Below are positions 24,260-31,965 of a stretch of 40,415 bases of DNA, in pieces. The stretch is from an uncultured Halomicronema sp. (lineage in GTDB: Bacteria > Cyanobacteriota > Cyanobacteriia > Phormidesmidales > Phormidesmidaceae). Positions within the stretch are counted from its first letter, which is position 1; each line of letters begins with the position of its first letter. The notes under the pieces were generated by a model. That model was not told the origin of the DNA. It worked only from the letters and a program-made list of their open reading frames with translations, and made no database searches. Position numbers and translations under genes: made by a program. Location: the NCBI GenBank assembly GCA_937899725.1, contig CALCCA010000023.1, forward strand, positions 1 to 40,415, given 5' to 3'.

Positions 24260-24709
24260 TTAGATTGGCGAATGACAGGAACCGCGCCAAACCCAAGGAA
24301 TCGCATCGGCATGCGGGGGGCGAAACCCAAACTGCGAGTAAAAATCGGGGACGCCGCTGCAGTCATTCAACGTGACAGAAACGTAGTTTGACCGCCAAAG
24401 ATAAGCCAGAACACCGAGCATGCAGCGGGTCGCAATCCCTTCACGGCGATAAAGCGGGTGAGTCATCACGTCCAAAACTTGAGCGACGTAAGGGTCACCG
24501 CAAACTCGCGCAAACCCCACTAAAAGATTATTTTCGGCGTAAGCGGCAATGTAGTAGTGACTCAGCCGCAGCATCTCTGCTGTTTTCTCGTCGGTTCTTT
24601 GTTCCCCGGCATCCCAGTCACAAATTTGATAGAGAATGTTCAGCTGCTCGACATCAACCTCTTCATTTTCGACAAAGATGACATCGGTTCGAGTAACGCA
24701 GGCTTGCAT
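24260..24709 (-). CDS. GNAT-family N-acetyltransferase
   Basis: This 149-residue protein has one GNAT fold. The acetyl-CoA pyrophosphate-binding loop appears as HPLYRREGIATRCM near residues 82-95, a good Q/RxxGxG/A-type match. It is preceded by strand VAQVLDVMTHP and followed by a C-terminal VPDFYSQFGF typical of the family. The substrate cannot be inferred. It is convergent with the lipoprotein gene, and a large gene-poor gap lies upstream. Confidence 0.85.
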   Translation of the reverse strand: MQACVTRTDVIFVENEEVDVEQLNILYQICDWDAGEQRTDEKTAEMLRLSHYYIAAYAENNLLVGFARVCGDPYVAQVLDVMTHPLYRREGIATRCMLGVLAYLWRSNYVSVTLNDCSGVPDFYSQFGFRPPHADAIPWVWRGSCHSPI

Positions 24710-25653
24710 GGTATTACACCAGTCTGAAACAACAAATGGGCTAACGGGCGATCGCCGCCACAGGACGCCGAGGGCAAAACAAATCAGTGTGTATCACCAT
24801 AACCAGCGCCCTTGGGGCTAACGGCCCAGTTGCTAAATCAGCAACGACCGACCGACGATAAACTAAGTAATGCTACGGGCATCGTCAGACCCGGTTCAGC
24901 CGTTTTTTGACGAGCCCAGCGATCGCCAACTAGCGCGATTAACGCTCTCAGGCAAACACCGACACCGATGAAGGCTGGCCCAGGCTAGTCACCCGCGATC
25001 GCCGGTCAACCGCTGGCTCAAAACCGCCTTCACCCAGGAGCCAAGGGGATTGAGGGCAAAATCTGCTAGGCATTGCTCCCCGCCCCAAGGCTGAACTGCC
25101 AGCTGATCAGCAGAACTGTCCTCGACTAAAGCCGACAGGGCCAAGTCTGGCCCCCTCTAATACTTGAGCAATCTTAGAGAAATTTACTTATGTAGCAAAT
25201 CACCCAACTGGCTATTTTTGGCATCAGTTGGGTGAGTACGGGTAGCAGACCTCTCCTCTGTAAATTTCTTGATCACGCTAAGGGGCCAGAGGCCAGGTAG
25301 CAGATATAGCAATCACCAGTCCGGTTAGGACCAGACTTTTGTAGCTTAGATGCTGCCAGGATGGGGCTGTCCCAATACCGTCTCCGAGGATGTTCGGGTT
25401 GACTCCAAATTTCAACCGTTCTTTCCATATGCTCGAGTCGGTGTCCCGTCAGTGCGAGACGCCGCGATCGCCCAGCAAAGAGATAGCCACGAGCAGTTGT
25501 CTTCTCGACCGGTCCTCGGCAGACTGCTGAATCGCTACGGTCACCGACATCGAAACCCCTTAAGACCCAGTCGTTGCCGGGCTCGGCTGGGACAAATCGA
25601 GCGGGAGTTCGCTAGAGTCATTTCGTAAGCCGGAAGCATTTTAAGGAGCCCCC
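24710..25653. other. Gene-poor gap of about 0.95 kb
   Basis: No convincing gene. A minus-strand frame of 51 codons (24989-25144, no ATG) reads like the C-terminal part of a protein (LADFALNPLGSWVKAVLS) and may be a decayed remnant. A nested inverted repeat lies at 25178-25269. A plus-strand frame at 25350-25628 is rich in Arg, Pro and Ser and is probably chance. Confidence 0.5.
25178..25269. repeat. Nested inverted repeat
   Basis: The outer arms AGAAATTTAC (25178-25187) and GTAAATTTCT (25260-25269) are perfect complements. Inside them, TCACCCAACTG (25200-25210) and CAGTTGGGTGA (25225-25235) are also perfect. The words GTAGCA or GGTAGCAGA recur at about 25192, 25241 and 25295. Two concentric palindromes in a gap without genes could be a regulatory RNA, a protein-binding array or the end of a degenerate element. 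Confidence 0.5.
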
Positions 25654-26613
25654 ATGAAAACGCTGCCCTTTCCAAACGGTGATGAGATGCCCATGCTCGG
25701 ACTGGGGACCTGGAAATCTCAGCCGGGCGATGTTTATCAAGCCGTCAAAACTGCCATTCAGCTGGGCTATCGACACATTGACTGCGCCCTGATTTACGGT
25801 AATGAAGCCGAAATTGGTAAAGCCCTCACCGAATGCTTCCAAGAGGGGCTGGTGACGCGTGAGCACCTGTGGATTACCTCCAAGCTGTGGAACGATGCCC
25901 ACGCGCCGGAGCATGTGCAGCCCGGAATTGAGCAGACTCTGGCGGACTTGCAGCTTGATTATCTAGACCTGTATTTGATGCACTGGCCGGTGGTCATCAA
26001 ACAGGGCGAGAGCTTCCCGCTGACGAAAGAAAAGCTGCTCTCGCTAGACGAGTTGCCGATCGCCACTACTTGGAAAGCGATGGAAGCCCTCGTGGACAAA
26101 GGCTTGACGCGACACATTGGCGTGTCTAACTTTAGTGAGAAAAAGCTTCAGCAACTGCTAGCCACGGCTCAAACTCCGCCCGCGATGAACCAGGTCGAGC
26201 TGCATCCTTATCTACAGCAAAACTCGCTGCTGGAATTTTGTCAGCAGCAGCAAATTCACCTGACCGCGTATTCCCCACTTGGGTCTGCCGATCGCCCCGA
26301 TTCCTTAAAAGCCGCCGATGAACCCGTCCTCTTGGCCGATCCGAAGATTGGTGAGATTGCCCAAAAGCACGGTATTACCGCCGCTCAAGTATTGCTCGGG
26401 TGGGCGATTAATCGGGGGACTGTCGTGATTCCCAAATCGACTAATCCTGATCGCATTGCGCAAAATCTCAAGGCGGCCGACGTGACGCTGACAGAGGCGG
26501 ATATGACCGCGATCGCCGACCTAGATCGTCATCGCCGCTATGTGGATGGCTCAATTTGGGTGGTCGCAGGTGGCCCTTACACCCTCGAAAATCTTTGGGA
26601 TGAGAGCGCGTAG
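25654..26613 (+). CDS. Aldo/keto reductase
   Basis: This 319-residue NADPH-dependent oxidoreductase has an aldo/keto-reductase (beta/alpha)8 barrel. The catalytic tetrad falls at D43, Y48, K77 and H110, matching standard AKR numbering (RHIDCALIYGNE, ITSKLW, LYLMHWP). The signature VSNFSEKKL and the cofactor motif IPKSTNPDRIAQNL near residue 264 are present. Likely substrates are aldehydes or sugar-type carbonyls; specificity cannot be read. It begins ATG after AAGGAGCCCCC, a good Shine-Dalgarno site. It is monocistronic in a sparse region. Confidence 0.95.
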   Translation: MKTLPFPNGDEMPMLGLGTWKSQPGDVYQAVKTAIQLGYRHIDCALIYGNEAEIGKALTECFQEGLVTREHLWITSKLWNDAHAPEHVQPGIEQTLADLQLDYLDLYLMHWPVVIKQGESFPLTKEKLLSLDELPIATTWKAMEALVDKGLTRHIGVSNFSEKKLQQLLATAQTPPAMNQVELHPYLQQNSLLEFCQQQQIHLTAYSPLGSADRPDSLKAADEPVLLADPKIGEIAQKHGITAAQVLLGWAINRGTVVIPKSTNPDRIAQNLKAADVTLTEADMTAIADLDRHRRYVDGSIWVVAGGPYTLENLWDESA

Positions 26614-26753
26614 GGGATGCTGTTGGCGATCGCTTAAGCCCTCAATTCTGGCCAGCGGGACTGAAACTTTTGAGGTTGCACTTCAAAACACCGGTGAGCG
26701 CTCCTCGGTGTTCTCAGCCAAGTGGGCAGCGCATAATGGCACCACCGCCTAAA

Positions 26754-27401
26754 TCAGGTTTGGGTTTCCTGGGTTTGCTCTCGAATGAGCGCACTCCAGT
26801 TGTCATCACTCATAGCGGCAGCCAGATCAGCTTGAGGATTGGCAACATCGCTGGCCGGGTCCGCAGTCGGCTGGGTGGCCAGGACGTCGTCGGCCATTGC
26901 CCGCTGGAGCTTCAGCTTTTTTGCTTCGTAGGCTTCTTGCTCGGCGACAGACATCACCTGGGTTGCGGCTTCGCGCACGGTACTGGCCCAAGTGCCATCA
27001 ACATTGCCGGGTGGGGGGCTGGGTAGGGTCGCAATCCACTCATCGCGCAGAACGGTCATCGCATCTCGTTTGGGCACCTTGAAAGTCTGCACCTTGACTA
27101 GGGCGCAAACCGTGTCTCCTTTTTGGGCAAGATGGCCACGTAAGGAGAGCGAGACGTTACGAGAGAGGCCAATAAACTGGGTTTGTCGATCGCGATCAAG
27201 CACTGCATAAACGCCCGCCACTTTCGCATTTTGAGCTTGGTCACACCAATCCAAGATCGGCATCTCATCGGTTGCTAACACGGGAGCAGCAGTCGTATCG
27301 GCAGCATGTTCGTCAGCAGCGCTATACAAAAAGTCGTGGAGACCCTGGTGGGCTTGAGGAATATGCTGATGCTCGATCGCGTCTGATTTTTGGGGATCCA
27401 C
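26754..27401 (-). CDS. GIY-YIG-like nuclease-superfamily protein
   Basis: This 215-residue protein starts with GTG (27401). A GIY-YIG-like core is visible near residues 62-90: AGVYAVLDRDRQTQFIGLSRNVSLSLRGHL, with GVY for GIY, FIG for YIG and an Arg at the expected helix position. After it a basic/acidic helical tail (AEQEAYEAKKLKLQRAM) leads to a low-complexity end. Similar proteins occur across cyanobacteria and plants with unknown roles; nuclease activity is not assured. The first 22 codons are duplicated about 0.8 kb away (28116-28180). Confidence 0.7.
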   Translation of the reverse strand: MDPQKSDAIEHQHIPQAHQGLHDFLYSAADEHAADTTAAPVLATDEMPILDWCDQAQNAKVAGVYAVLDRDRQTQFIGLSRNVSLSLRGHLAQKGDTVCALVKVQTFKVPKRDAMTVLRDEWIATLPSPPPGNVDGTWASTVREAATQVMSVAEQEAYEAKKLKLQRAMADDVLATQPTADPASDVANPQADLAAAMSDDNWSALIREQTQETQT

Positions 27402-27652
27402 GGCAACTGCTGCAATAACGACAGATCTCTATTATCAGTGGAAAGCGTCTGATCGCCACATCGACGGCGACTGATGCTTTTTAGCGGGCATTACGGTGGG
27501 GAAAGGCGCAGCCGCAGGCTTGGCCTCATTGCCCATAGCCACGCACAGGCCAAGAGGGGTGGTCGTCAAAAAACTAGCGGGTACGCTGAGGGAGAAATGA
27601 GCCAAAGCACTAGCCCGGCAACTTGGCCAGCTTCGACAGAAGAGGATGAACC

Positions 27653-28075
27653 ATGCCATCTGCACTAAAACTAACCCTGGCCGCCAGTGCGATCGCGGCC
27701 AACCTTCTGGGGTGGAGTTGGCCCACCGCCGCTCGACCTTACCCTGATCGCTTAGGCATCTGCTACTTCTATGAGGGGGAGAGCCAAGAAACCCTAGAGC
27801 CCTGCGTCATTGGTAGCGGGTACGGGGCCGGAGCCCACTACACCACCTTGCATTGGTCAGATGGTGTCGTCACCCGCATTGACCTGATTAATGCCTGCGA
27901 GCCCGATGAGTTTGATGCCCGTGGCTTTTGTGCATACACCGTTGATGACTCTGTGGCCGCCCCCTATGAACGCGACGTTTTCCTAGAAATCACAACGGTT
28001 GAGGACCCAGATAATTTATCTTGCTACCGCGTGATCGAGACCGATAACAGCGTCTGTTTCCGCTTTGAGGGATAA
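27653..28075 (+). CDS. Small secreted protein of unknown function
   Basis: This 140-residue protein has a signal peptide: LKLTLAASAIAANLLGW, then PTAARPY. The mature part has six Cys (in GICYF, EPCVI, NACEP, GFCAY, LSCYR and SVCFR), which could form disulfides in the periplasm. The middle, HYTTLHWSDGVVTRIDLINAC, resembles small secreted proteins annotated only as hypothetical in cyanobacteria. No catalytic motif is seen. The ATG at 27653 follows AAGAGGATGAACC, with an AGAGGA ribosome site. Its 3' end overlaps a duplicated fragment on the opposite strand. Confidence 0.7.
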   Translation: MPSALKLTLAASAIAANLLGWSWPTAARPYPDRLGICYFYEGESQETLEPCVIGSGYGAGAHYTTLHWSDGVVTRIDLINACEPDEFDARGFCAYTVDDSVAAPYERDVFLEITTVEDPDNLSCYRVIETDNSVCFRFEG

Positions 28076-28191
28076 CTGACAGAGCGCCCCATCAGAGATT
28101 TGCTCAAGTCGCGGCGACCCTGGGGGGCTTGAGGAAGATTCTGGTAGGCGATCGCGGCTGATTTTTGAGGATTCAGGGCAGCGGCTGTCAT
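28024..28191 (-). pseudogene. Duplicated 5' fragment of the GIY-YIG-like gene
   Basis: A minus-strand frame from the ATG at 28191 reads NPQKSAAIAYQNLPQAPQG near its start. The GIY-YIG-like protein reads DPQKSDAIEHQHIPQAHQG at its own start. At the DNA level 28116-28180 matches 27341-27405 with about 85% identity by eye, in the same orientation. After this the frame diverges and ends at a TAG (28024) inside the secreted-protein gene. It is therefore a 55-codon truncated copy, probably not functional. A shared leader element of some other kind is the alternative. Confidence 0.55.
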
Positions 28192-28354
28192 GGCCGCAGG
28201 ATTTCATCATCGGGCGAAAACAGCTGATTGGCTGATGGGGCATTAAGCGACATTCATTCAGGCCCATAATTCAGACTGATTTTGAGGCGGCGGCAGTTCA
28301 AAATCAGGGAGCAGCGATCGCTAGAATGAGGGCAAAGACAGCGGGCACTCGGTC

Positions 28355-28963
28355 ATGAAACTGCATCAGGGGTTATTGATATTAGGCATTGTGGCGATTG
28401 GGGTCGGCGCGCTGGTGCTCTGGACCTACAGCGCCGCCTCGGCCCCGTTGCCCGAGGGCTTTCCACCACCGACAGCGGCAGGCGCGATCGAGATTAAGCA
28501 GTATCCGGCTTACCGCGCTGCCACCGTGCAGGTTACCGGCGATTTGGCGCAGGCGCCCTCGCGGGGCTTTTCACCGCTGTTTCGCCATATCAGCAGCAAC
28601 GATATCTCGATGACCGCGCCGGTCGAGACTCGGTATCCCATTGCCACACTAGAGGCTGAAGCGGCGACCGCAGGCGATGCGACCGTTTCGTTTTTATACC
28701 GCAGCTTAGAAATCGTGCCCGAAGCAGTGGCCCCAGATGTGCAAATCGAGGACATGCCATCCATGACGGTGGTGAGCGTCGGCGTTCGCGGCGGCTATGG
28801 CTATGACGTTTACACTGGCGGTATTGAGCAGCTGCAGACGTGGCTAGCCGCGCATCCTGACTACGTAGTGACCGGGCCGCCACGCCGGTTTTTCTATGAT
28901 GGCCCCTATGTGCCTGATCCGCTGAAGCGAAGTGACATTCAGATTCCCGTTCAGCGCCAGTGA
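28355..28963 (+). CDS. SOUL-family heme-binding protein
   Basis: This 202-residue protein has an N-terminal membrane anchor or signal (LLILGIVAIGVGALVLWTY, about 7-25) and then a SOUL domain. Family landmarks are IEIKQYPAYRAATVQV, GFSPLFRHISSNDISMTAPVE, the central MPSMTVVSVGVRGGYG, and the C-terminal RRFFYDGPYVPDP. SOUL proteins bind heme or tetrapyrrole, and bacterial ones are poorly defined. Placement at the membrane or in the periplasm is likely. The gene is monocistronic. Confidence 0.9.
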   Translation: MKLHQGLLILGIVAIGVGALVLWTYSAASAPLPEGFPPPTAAGAIEIKQYPAYRAATVQVTGDLAQAPSRGFSPLFRHISSNDISMTAPVETRYPIATLEAEAATAGDATVSFLYRSLEIVPEAVAPDVQIEDMPSMTVVSVGVRGGYGYDVYTGGIEQLQTWLAAHPDYVVTGPPRRFFYDGPYVPDPLKRSDIQIPVQRQ

Positions 28964-29314
28964 CTGGCAGCTTGGCCTAAAGGGCTGAAGATGAGGGAAG
29001 AAGCAGATGTATCCGCACAATTTACCGCGATCGCCGGCATCAAACAATTTTTTCCTGGCCGCTTAGAATAGGAAGGCTTTGCCAAGACATTGACTCACTG
29101 ACCGATTCACCGTTTGAGCAACGGCATTCTGCCGCCGCTTTTTGTCAACCTCACGATGATGTCAGTTCGGCATCAGACGCCGCCGCTGTTCATCCCTATT
29201 TCAGCTCAGAATTTGGTGAGCGAAATCTGCTTTGCCCACCCATTTGCCCCCTCCCCGAGAGAGAATTCTTACGCGGCCTTGTTGATCACAATTGCTTGAG
29301 GATAGCCCCCCACA
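28964..29314. other. Intergenic stretch without a gene
   Basis: About 350 bp between the SOUL and response-regulator genes. The 61-codon frame at 29114-29299 has no protein character. No clear terminator or promoter pair was found. Confidence 0.5.
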
Positions 29315-30976
29315 ATGTCTAAGCCCGCCATCTTAACCGTTGATGATGATGCTGAAGTGCTGCAGGCGATCGCCCGTGATCTGAGACAGCAATACGGCGA
29401 TCGCTATCGCATTGTCCGCGCCAATTCCGGCCAGGACGCCCTCGAAGCAGTGCAGCAGTTGAAGCTGCGCAACGACACGGTAGCCCTGTTTTTGGCCGAC
29501 CAACGGATGCCTCAAATGAGCGGCGTCGAGTTTTTAGAACAGGCCACAGCAGTGTTTCCGGAAGCCAAGCGGGCGCTGCTCACCGCCTACGCTGATACCG
29601 ATGCCGCCATTCGCGCCATTAACGCCGCCCATTTGGATTACTACCTGCTGAAGCCCTGGGATCCCCCCGTCGAAAAGCTCTATCCCGTGCTCGACGACCT
29701 GCTGAATGACTGGTTAGCCCATTTCCATCCCGAGTTTCAGGGCATTCGGGTGATTGGCGATCGCTGGTCGGCCAACTCCCATCGCATTAAAGACTTCCTG
29801 GCTCGCAACCAAATTCCCTACCGCTGGCTCGATGTTGAACGCGATGCCGATGCCCAAAAGCTGCTGACCTATGCCGAGGCGAAGACGCCCTGTCTGCCGC
29901 TGGTGCTATTTGCCGACGGCGAGGCGCAGCCCAACCCTGACAACTTGCAAATTGCCGAGAAAATTGGTCTCCAAACCCAAGCCGCCAATCCGTTTTACGA
30001 TTTAGTCATCGTCGGGGGTGGACCAGGGGGGTTGGCCGCCGCCGTCTATGGCGCATCCGAAGGGTTACGCACCGTTATGATTGAGCGCGAAGCCCCCGGT
30101 GGGCAGGCGGGCACCAGCTCCCGGATTGAGAACTATTTGGGCTTTCCGGTCGGGCTGAGCGGCAGCGATCTGGCGCGGCGGGCGGTGACCCAGGCCAAAC
30201 GCTTTGGCGTCGAAATCCTAACGCCGCAGGAAGCCACTGGCATTCGCCTCAAAGATGATTATCGAGTCGTGACCTTAGCCGACGGCAGTGAGCTCGCCAG
30301 TCATGCCGTCATTTTGGCCATGGGGGTCTCTTGGCGACGGCTCAACGTGCCCGGCACCGAGCGCTTGACCGGTGCCGGGGTGTATTACGGGGCAGCTCAA
30401 ACTGAGGCGATCGCCTGTCAAGGCGAAGAGGTGTTTGTCGTGGGCGGTGCCAACTCCGCCGGGCAGGCCGCCATGTATTTCTCGCGCTTTGCGAGCAAAG
30501 TCGTCATGCTGGTACGAGGCGAATCGCTCACCAAGAGCATGTCGCAATATCTGATTGAGCAAATTGACGCCACCGACAATATCGAAGTCTGGACTCATTC
30601 CAGCGTGATCGAGGCCAAAGGGGACAGCAATTTAGAAGCGCTGACCATTCAAAACTCGCAAACCGGCGAGGCCCAGATTCTGCCGGCCAAGTCGCTGTTT
30701 ATCTTTATCGGGGCCCGCCCCTACACTGATTGGCTGGGCGAAGCTATCACCCGAGACGAGCGCGGCTTCATTCTTACCGGGCCCGATCAGACCCTCAGCC
30801 ACCAGACCGCCGCACCGTGGCAGCTAGAGCGCGCGCCCTATCTGTTAGAAACAGCCGTACCAGGCGTCTTTGCCGTCGGCGATGTACGTCATGGCTCGGT
30901 CAAACGCGTGGCCTCTGGTGTGGGGGAAGGCAGCATTTGTGTGCAGTTTGTTCACCAATATTTGAGTAATCTCTGA
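29315..30976 (+). CDS. Response regulator fused to thioredoxin-reductase-like flavoprotein lacking CxxC
   Basis: This encodes 553 residues in three parts. Residues 1-125 are a receiver domain with D10-D12, phospho-acceptor D62 (LADQRM), T90 and K113 (LLKPWD). Residues 140-222 look like a thioredoxin/glutaredoxin fold without a redox cysteine pair. Residues 226-553 are a two-dinucleotide-fold flavoprotein with FAD motif GGGPGG (234-239), GGQAGTSSRIENYLGFP, and NADPH motif VVGGANSAGQAA (375-386). In true thioredoxin reductase CATC follows the GVxx strand; here it is GAAQTEA (359-365). The enzyme therefore cannot reduce thioredoxin by the classical route. Phosphorylation-controlled NAD(P)H oxidation with an unknown acceptor is the best reading. 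Similar fusions are known in cyanobacteria, with function unsettled. Confidence 0.9.
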   Translation: MSKPAILTVDDDAEVLQAIARDLRQQYGDRYRIVRANSGQDALEAVQQLKLRNDTVALFLADQRMPQMSGVEFLEQATAVFPEAKRALLTAYADTDAAIRAINAAHLDYYLLKPWDPPVEKLYPVLDDLLNDWLAHFHPEFQGIRVIGDRWSANSHRIKDFLARNQIPYRWLDVERDADAQKLLTYAEAKTPCLPLVLFADGEAQPNPDNLQIAEKIGLQTQAANPFYDLVIVGGGPGGLAAAVYGASEGLRTVMIEREAPGGQAGTSSRIENYLGFPVGLSGSDLARRAVTQAKRFGVEILTPQEATGIRLKDDYRVVTLADGSELASHAVILAMGVSWRRLNVPGTERLTGAGVYYGAAQTEAIACQGEEVFVVGGANSAGQAAMYFSRFASKVVMLVRGESLTKSMSQYLIEQIDATDNIEVWTHSSVIEAKGDSNLEALTIQNSQTGEAQILPAKSLFIFIGARPYTDWLGEAITRDERGFILTGPDQTLSHQTAAPWQLERAPYLLETAVPGVFAVGDVRHGSVKRVASGVGEGSICVQFVHQYLSNL

Positions 30977-31022
30977 GTTCAGAAGCCGGGGTTGGGAGTT
31001 CGGAGTTCAGAATTAGGAGTGC

Positions 31023-31054
31023 GGCATTAGTGGCGGCGTAGCGGCACTAATGCC
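31023..31054. terminator. Hairpin after the flavoprotein gene
   Basis: GGCATTAGTG (31023-31032) pairs perfectly with CACTAATGCC (31045-31054) around a 12-base loop that is itself GC-rich. It lies about 45 bp after the stop of the RR/flavoprotein gene. No strong U-run follows, so termination is possible but not certain. Short GAGTTC words before it (GGGAGTTCGGAGTTCAG) resemble simple dispersed repeats. Confidence 0.45.
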
Positions 31055-31191
31055 ACAATAAAACCCTCCCCAATGCACCGTAAAAGCCATTGAGGAAGGC
31101 ATTTTAGACATTAAATCAGGCTAGCACCCTGATCAGCAGCGACTAGCCTTGGGCGCGATCGCGTCATTCAGCGGGGCGATAGGATTCGGGC

Positions 31192-31611
31192 TTAGGAATG
31201 CTTGCCGAGGACCTGATCTTTCAACGCGGTGAAGTTTTCCGTCAGCTCTTGCCGGTTCGCATCTTTGAGTAAAAAGCGATAGACAAACCAACCGCTATAA
31301 CCTAAACCCACCAGTTCAAAGGTCGGTGCCAGCAAAGGCACCTCGTTGACGGCATGCAAAATGGCTAGCAGCAGCTTGACCGAAACGAACGCCGCCAAAA
31401 TCAAGCCCACTGTGATCAGCGGACGCTGGTATTCCTTAAAGAAGTCCGTCACGTAGTCTGGCAGATTGGCCAGAATCCCGGAAACTTTGTCCAGAACCTG
31501 CTGCACCTGAGGGTTGGTGCCAGTTTCTTCAAGGGGTTCGGTATGCAGCGATGGATTTTCGACTTCGGGAACTTCGGGGATTGTCGTCTCAGAATTAATG
31601 TCTGTGCTCAT
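31192..31611 (-). CDS. CAAD domain membrane protein
   Basis: This encodes 139 residues from the ATG at 31611 (MSTDINSETT); the frame runs further upstream to 31707 but that part lacks the acidic start typical of the family. A disordered acidic N-terminus precedes two transmembrane helices, PLITVGLILAAFVSVKLLLAIL and APTFELVGLGYSGWFVYRFLL. The second motif defines the CAAD domain, first seen appended to cyanobacterial aminoacyl-tRNA synthetases and also existing alone; the plant homologue is CURT1-like. A thylakoid-membrane-shaping role is plausible from those relatives. It is monocistronic. Confidence 0.85.
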   Translation of the reverse strand: MSTDINSETTIPEVPEVENPSLHTEPLEETGTNPQVQQVLDKVSGILANLPDYVTDFFKEYQRPLITVGLILAAFVSVKLLLAILHAVNEVPLLAPTFELVGLGYSGWFVYRFLLKDANRQELTENFTALKDQVLGKHS

Positions 31612-31965
31612 ATTTGTACGGTAGCTCACTACCCGGAATGACGTCTCTAAGAATAGATATTCCCTTGCAGTTAGACCAAAAACGGTAACGTTTCTGTACA
31701 GACTCACGAGGGGCTTGGCGATTACCGCAAAGCGATAGCAGATTTATAGTCTGAAACCGTTCAAATTTCAAACCCTATTGTGAGGAAATGTATGGAAAGG
31801 TGAATTAAACGCCACTTCATTGAGCGCGGCCAAAAGTTTCGTAAACGGGCTGGATCGGCCCTCTGAGAGCCTGTTTCAGGCGACTTTTTACCTCTATACC
31901 GGCCCGCTTTTGCGGCCCCGGCGGCGGCGCGGCCCCAAGGCACCCCACAGCAAAATTCCATTAGG

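Noticed and set aside
25350-25628. 92-codon frame before the aldo/keto reductase
   Set aside because: Arg/Pro/Ser-rich with no motif, and only chance-level features.
31617-31634. NtcA box upstream of the CAAD gene
   Set aside because: GTA and TAC are present, but the spacing is six or eleven bases, not eight.
31612-31707. Longer CAAD protein starting at 31707
   Set aside because: The added 32 residues do not resemble the acidic N-terminus of the family, and the ATG at 31611 gives the usual size.
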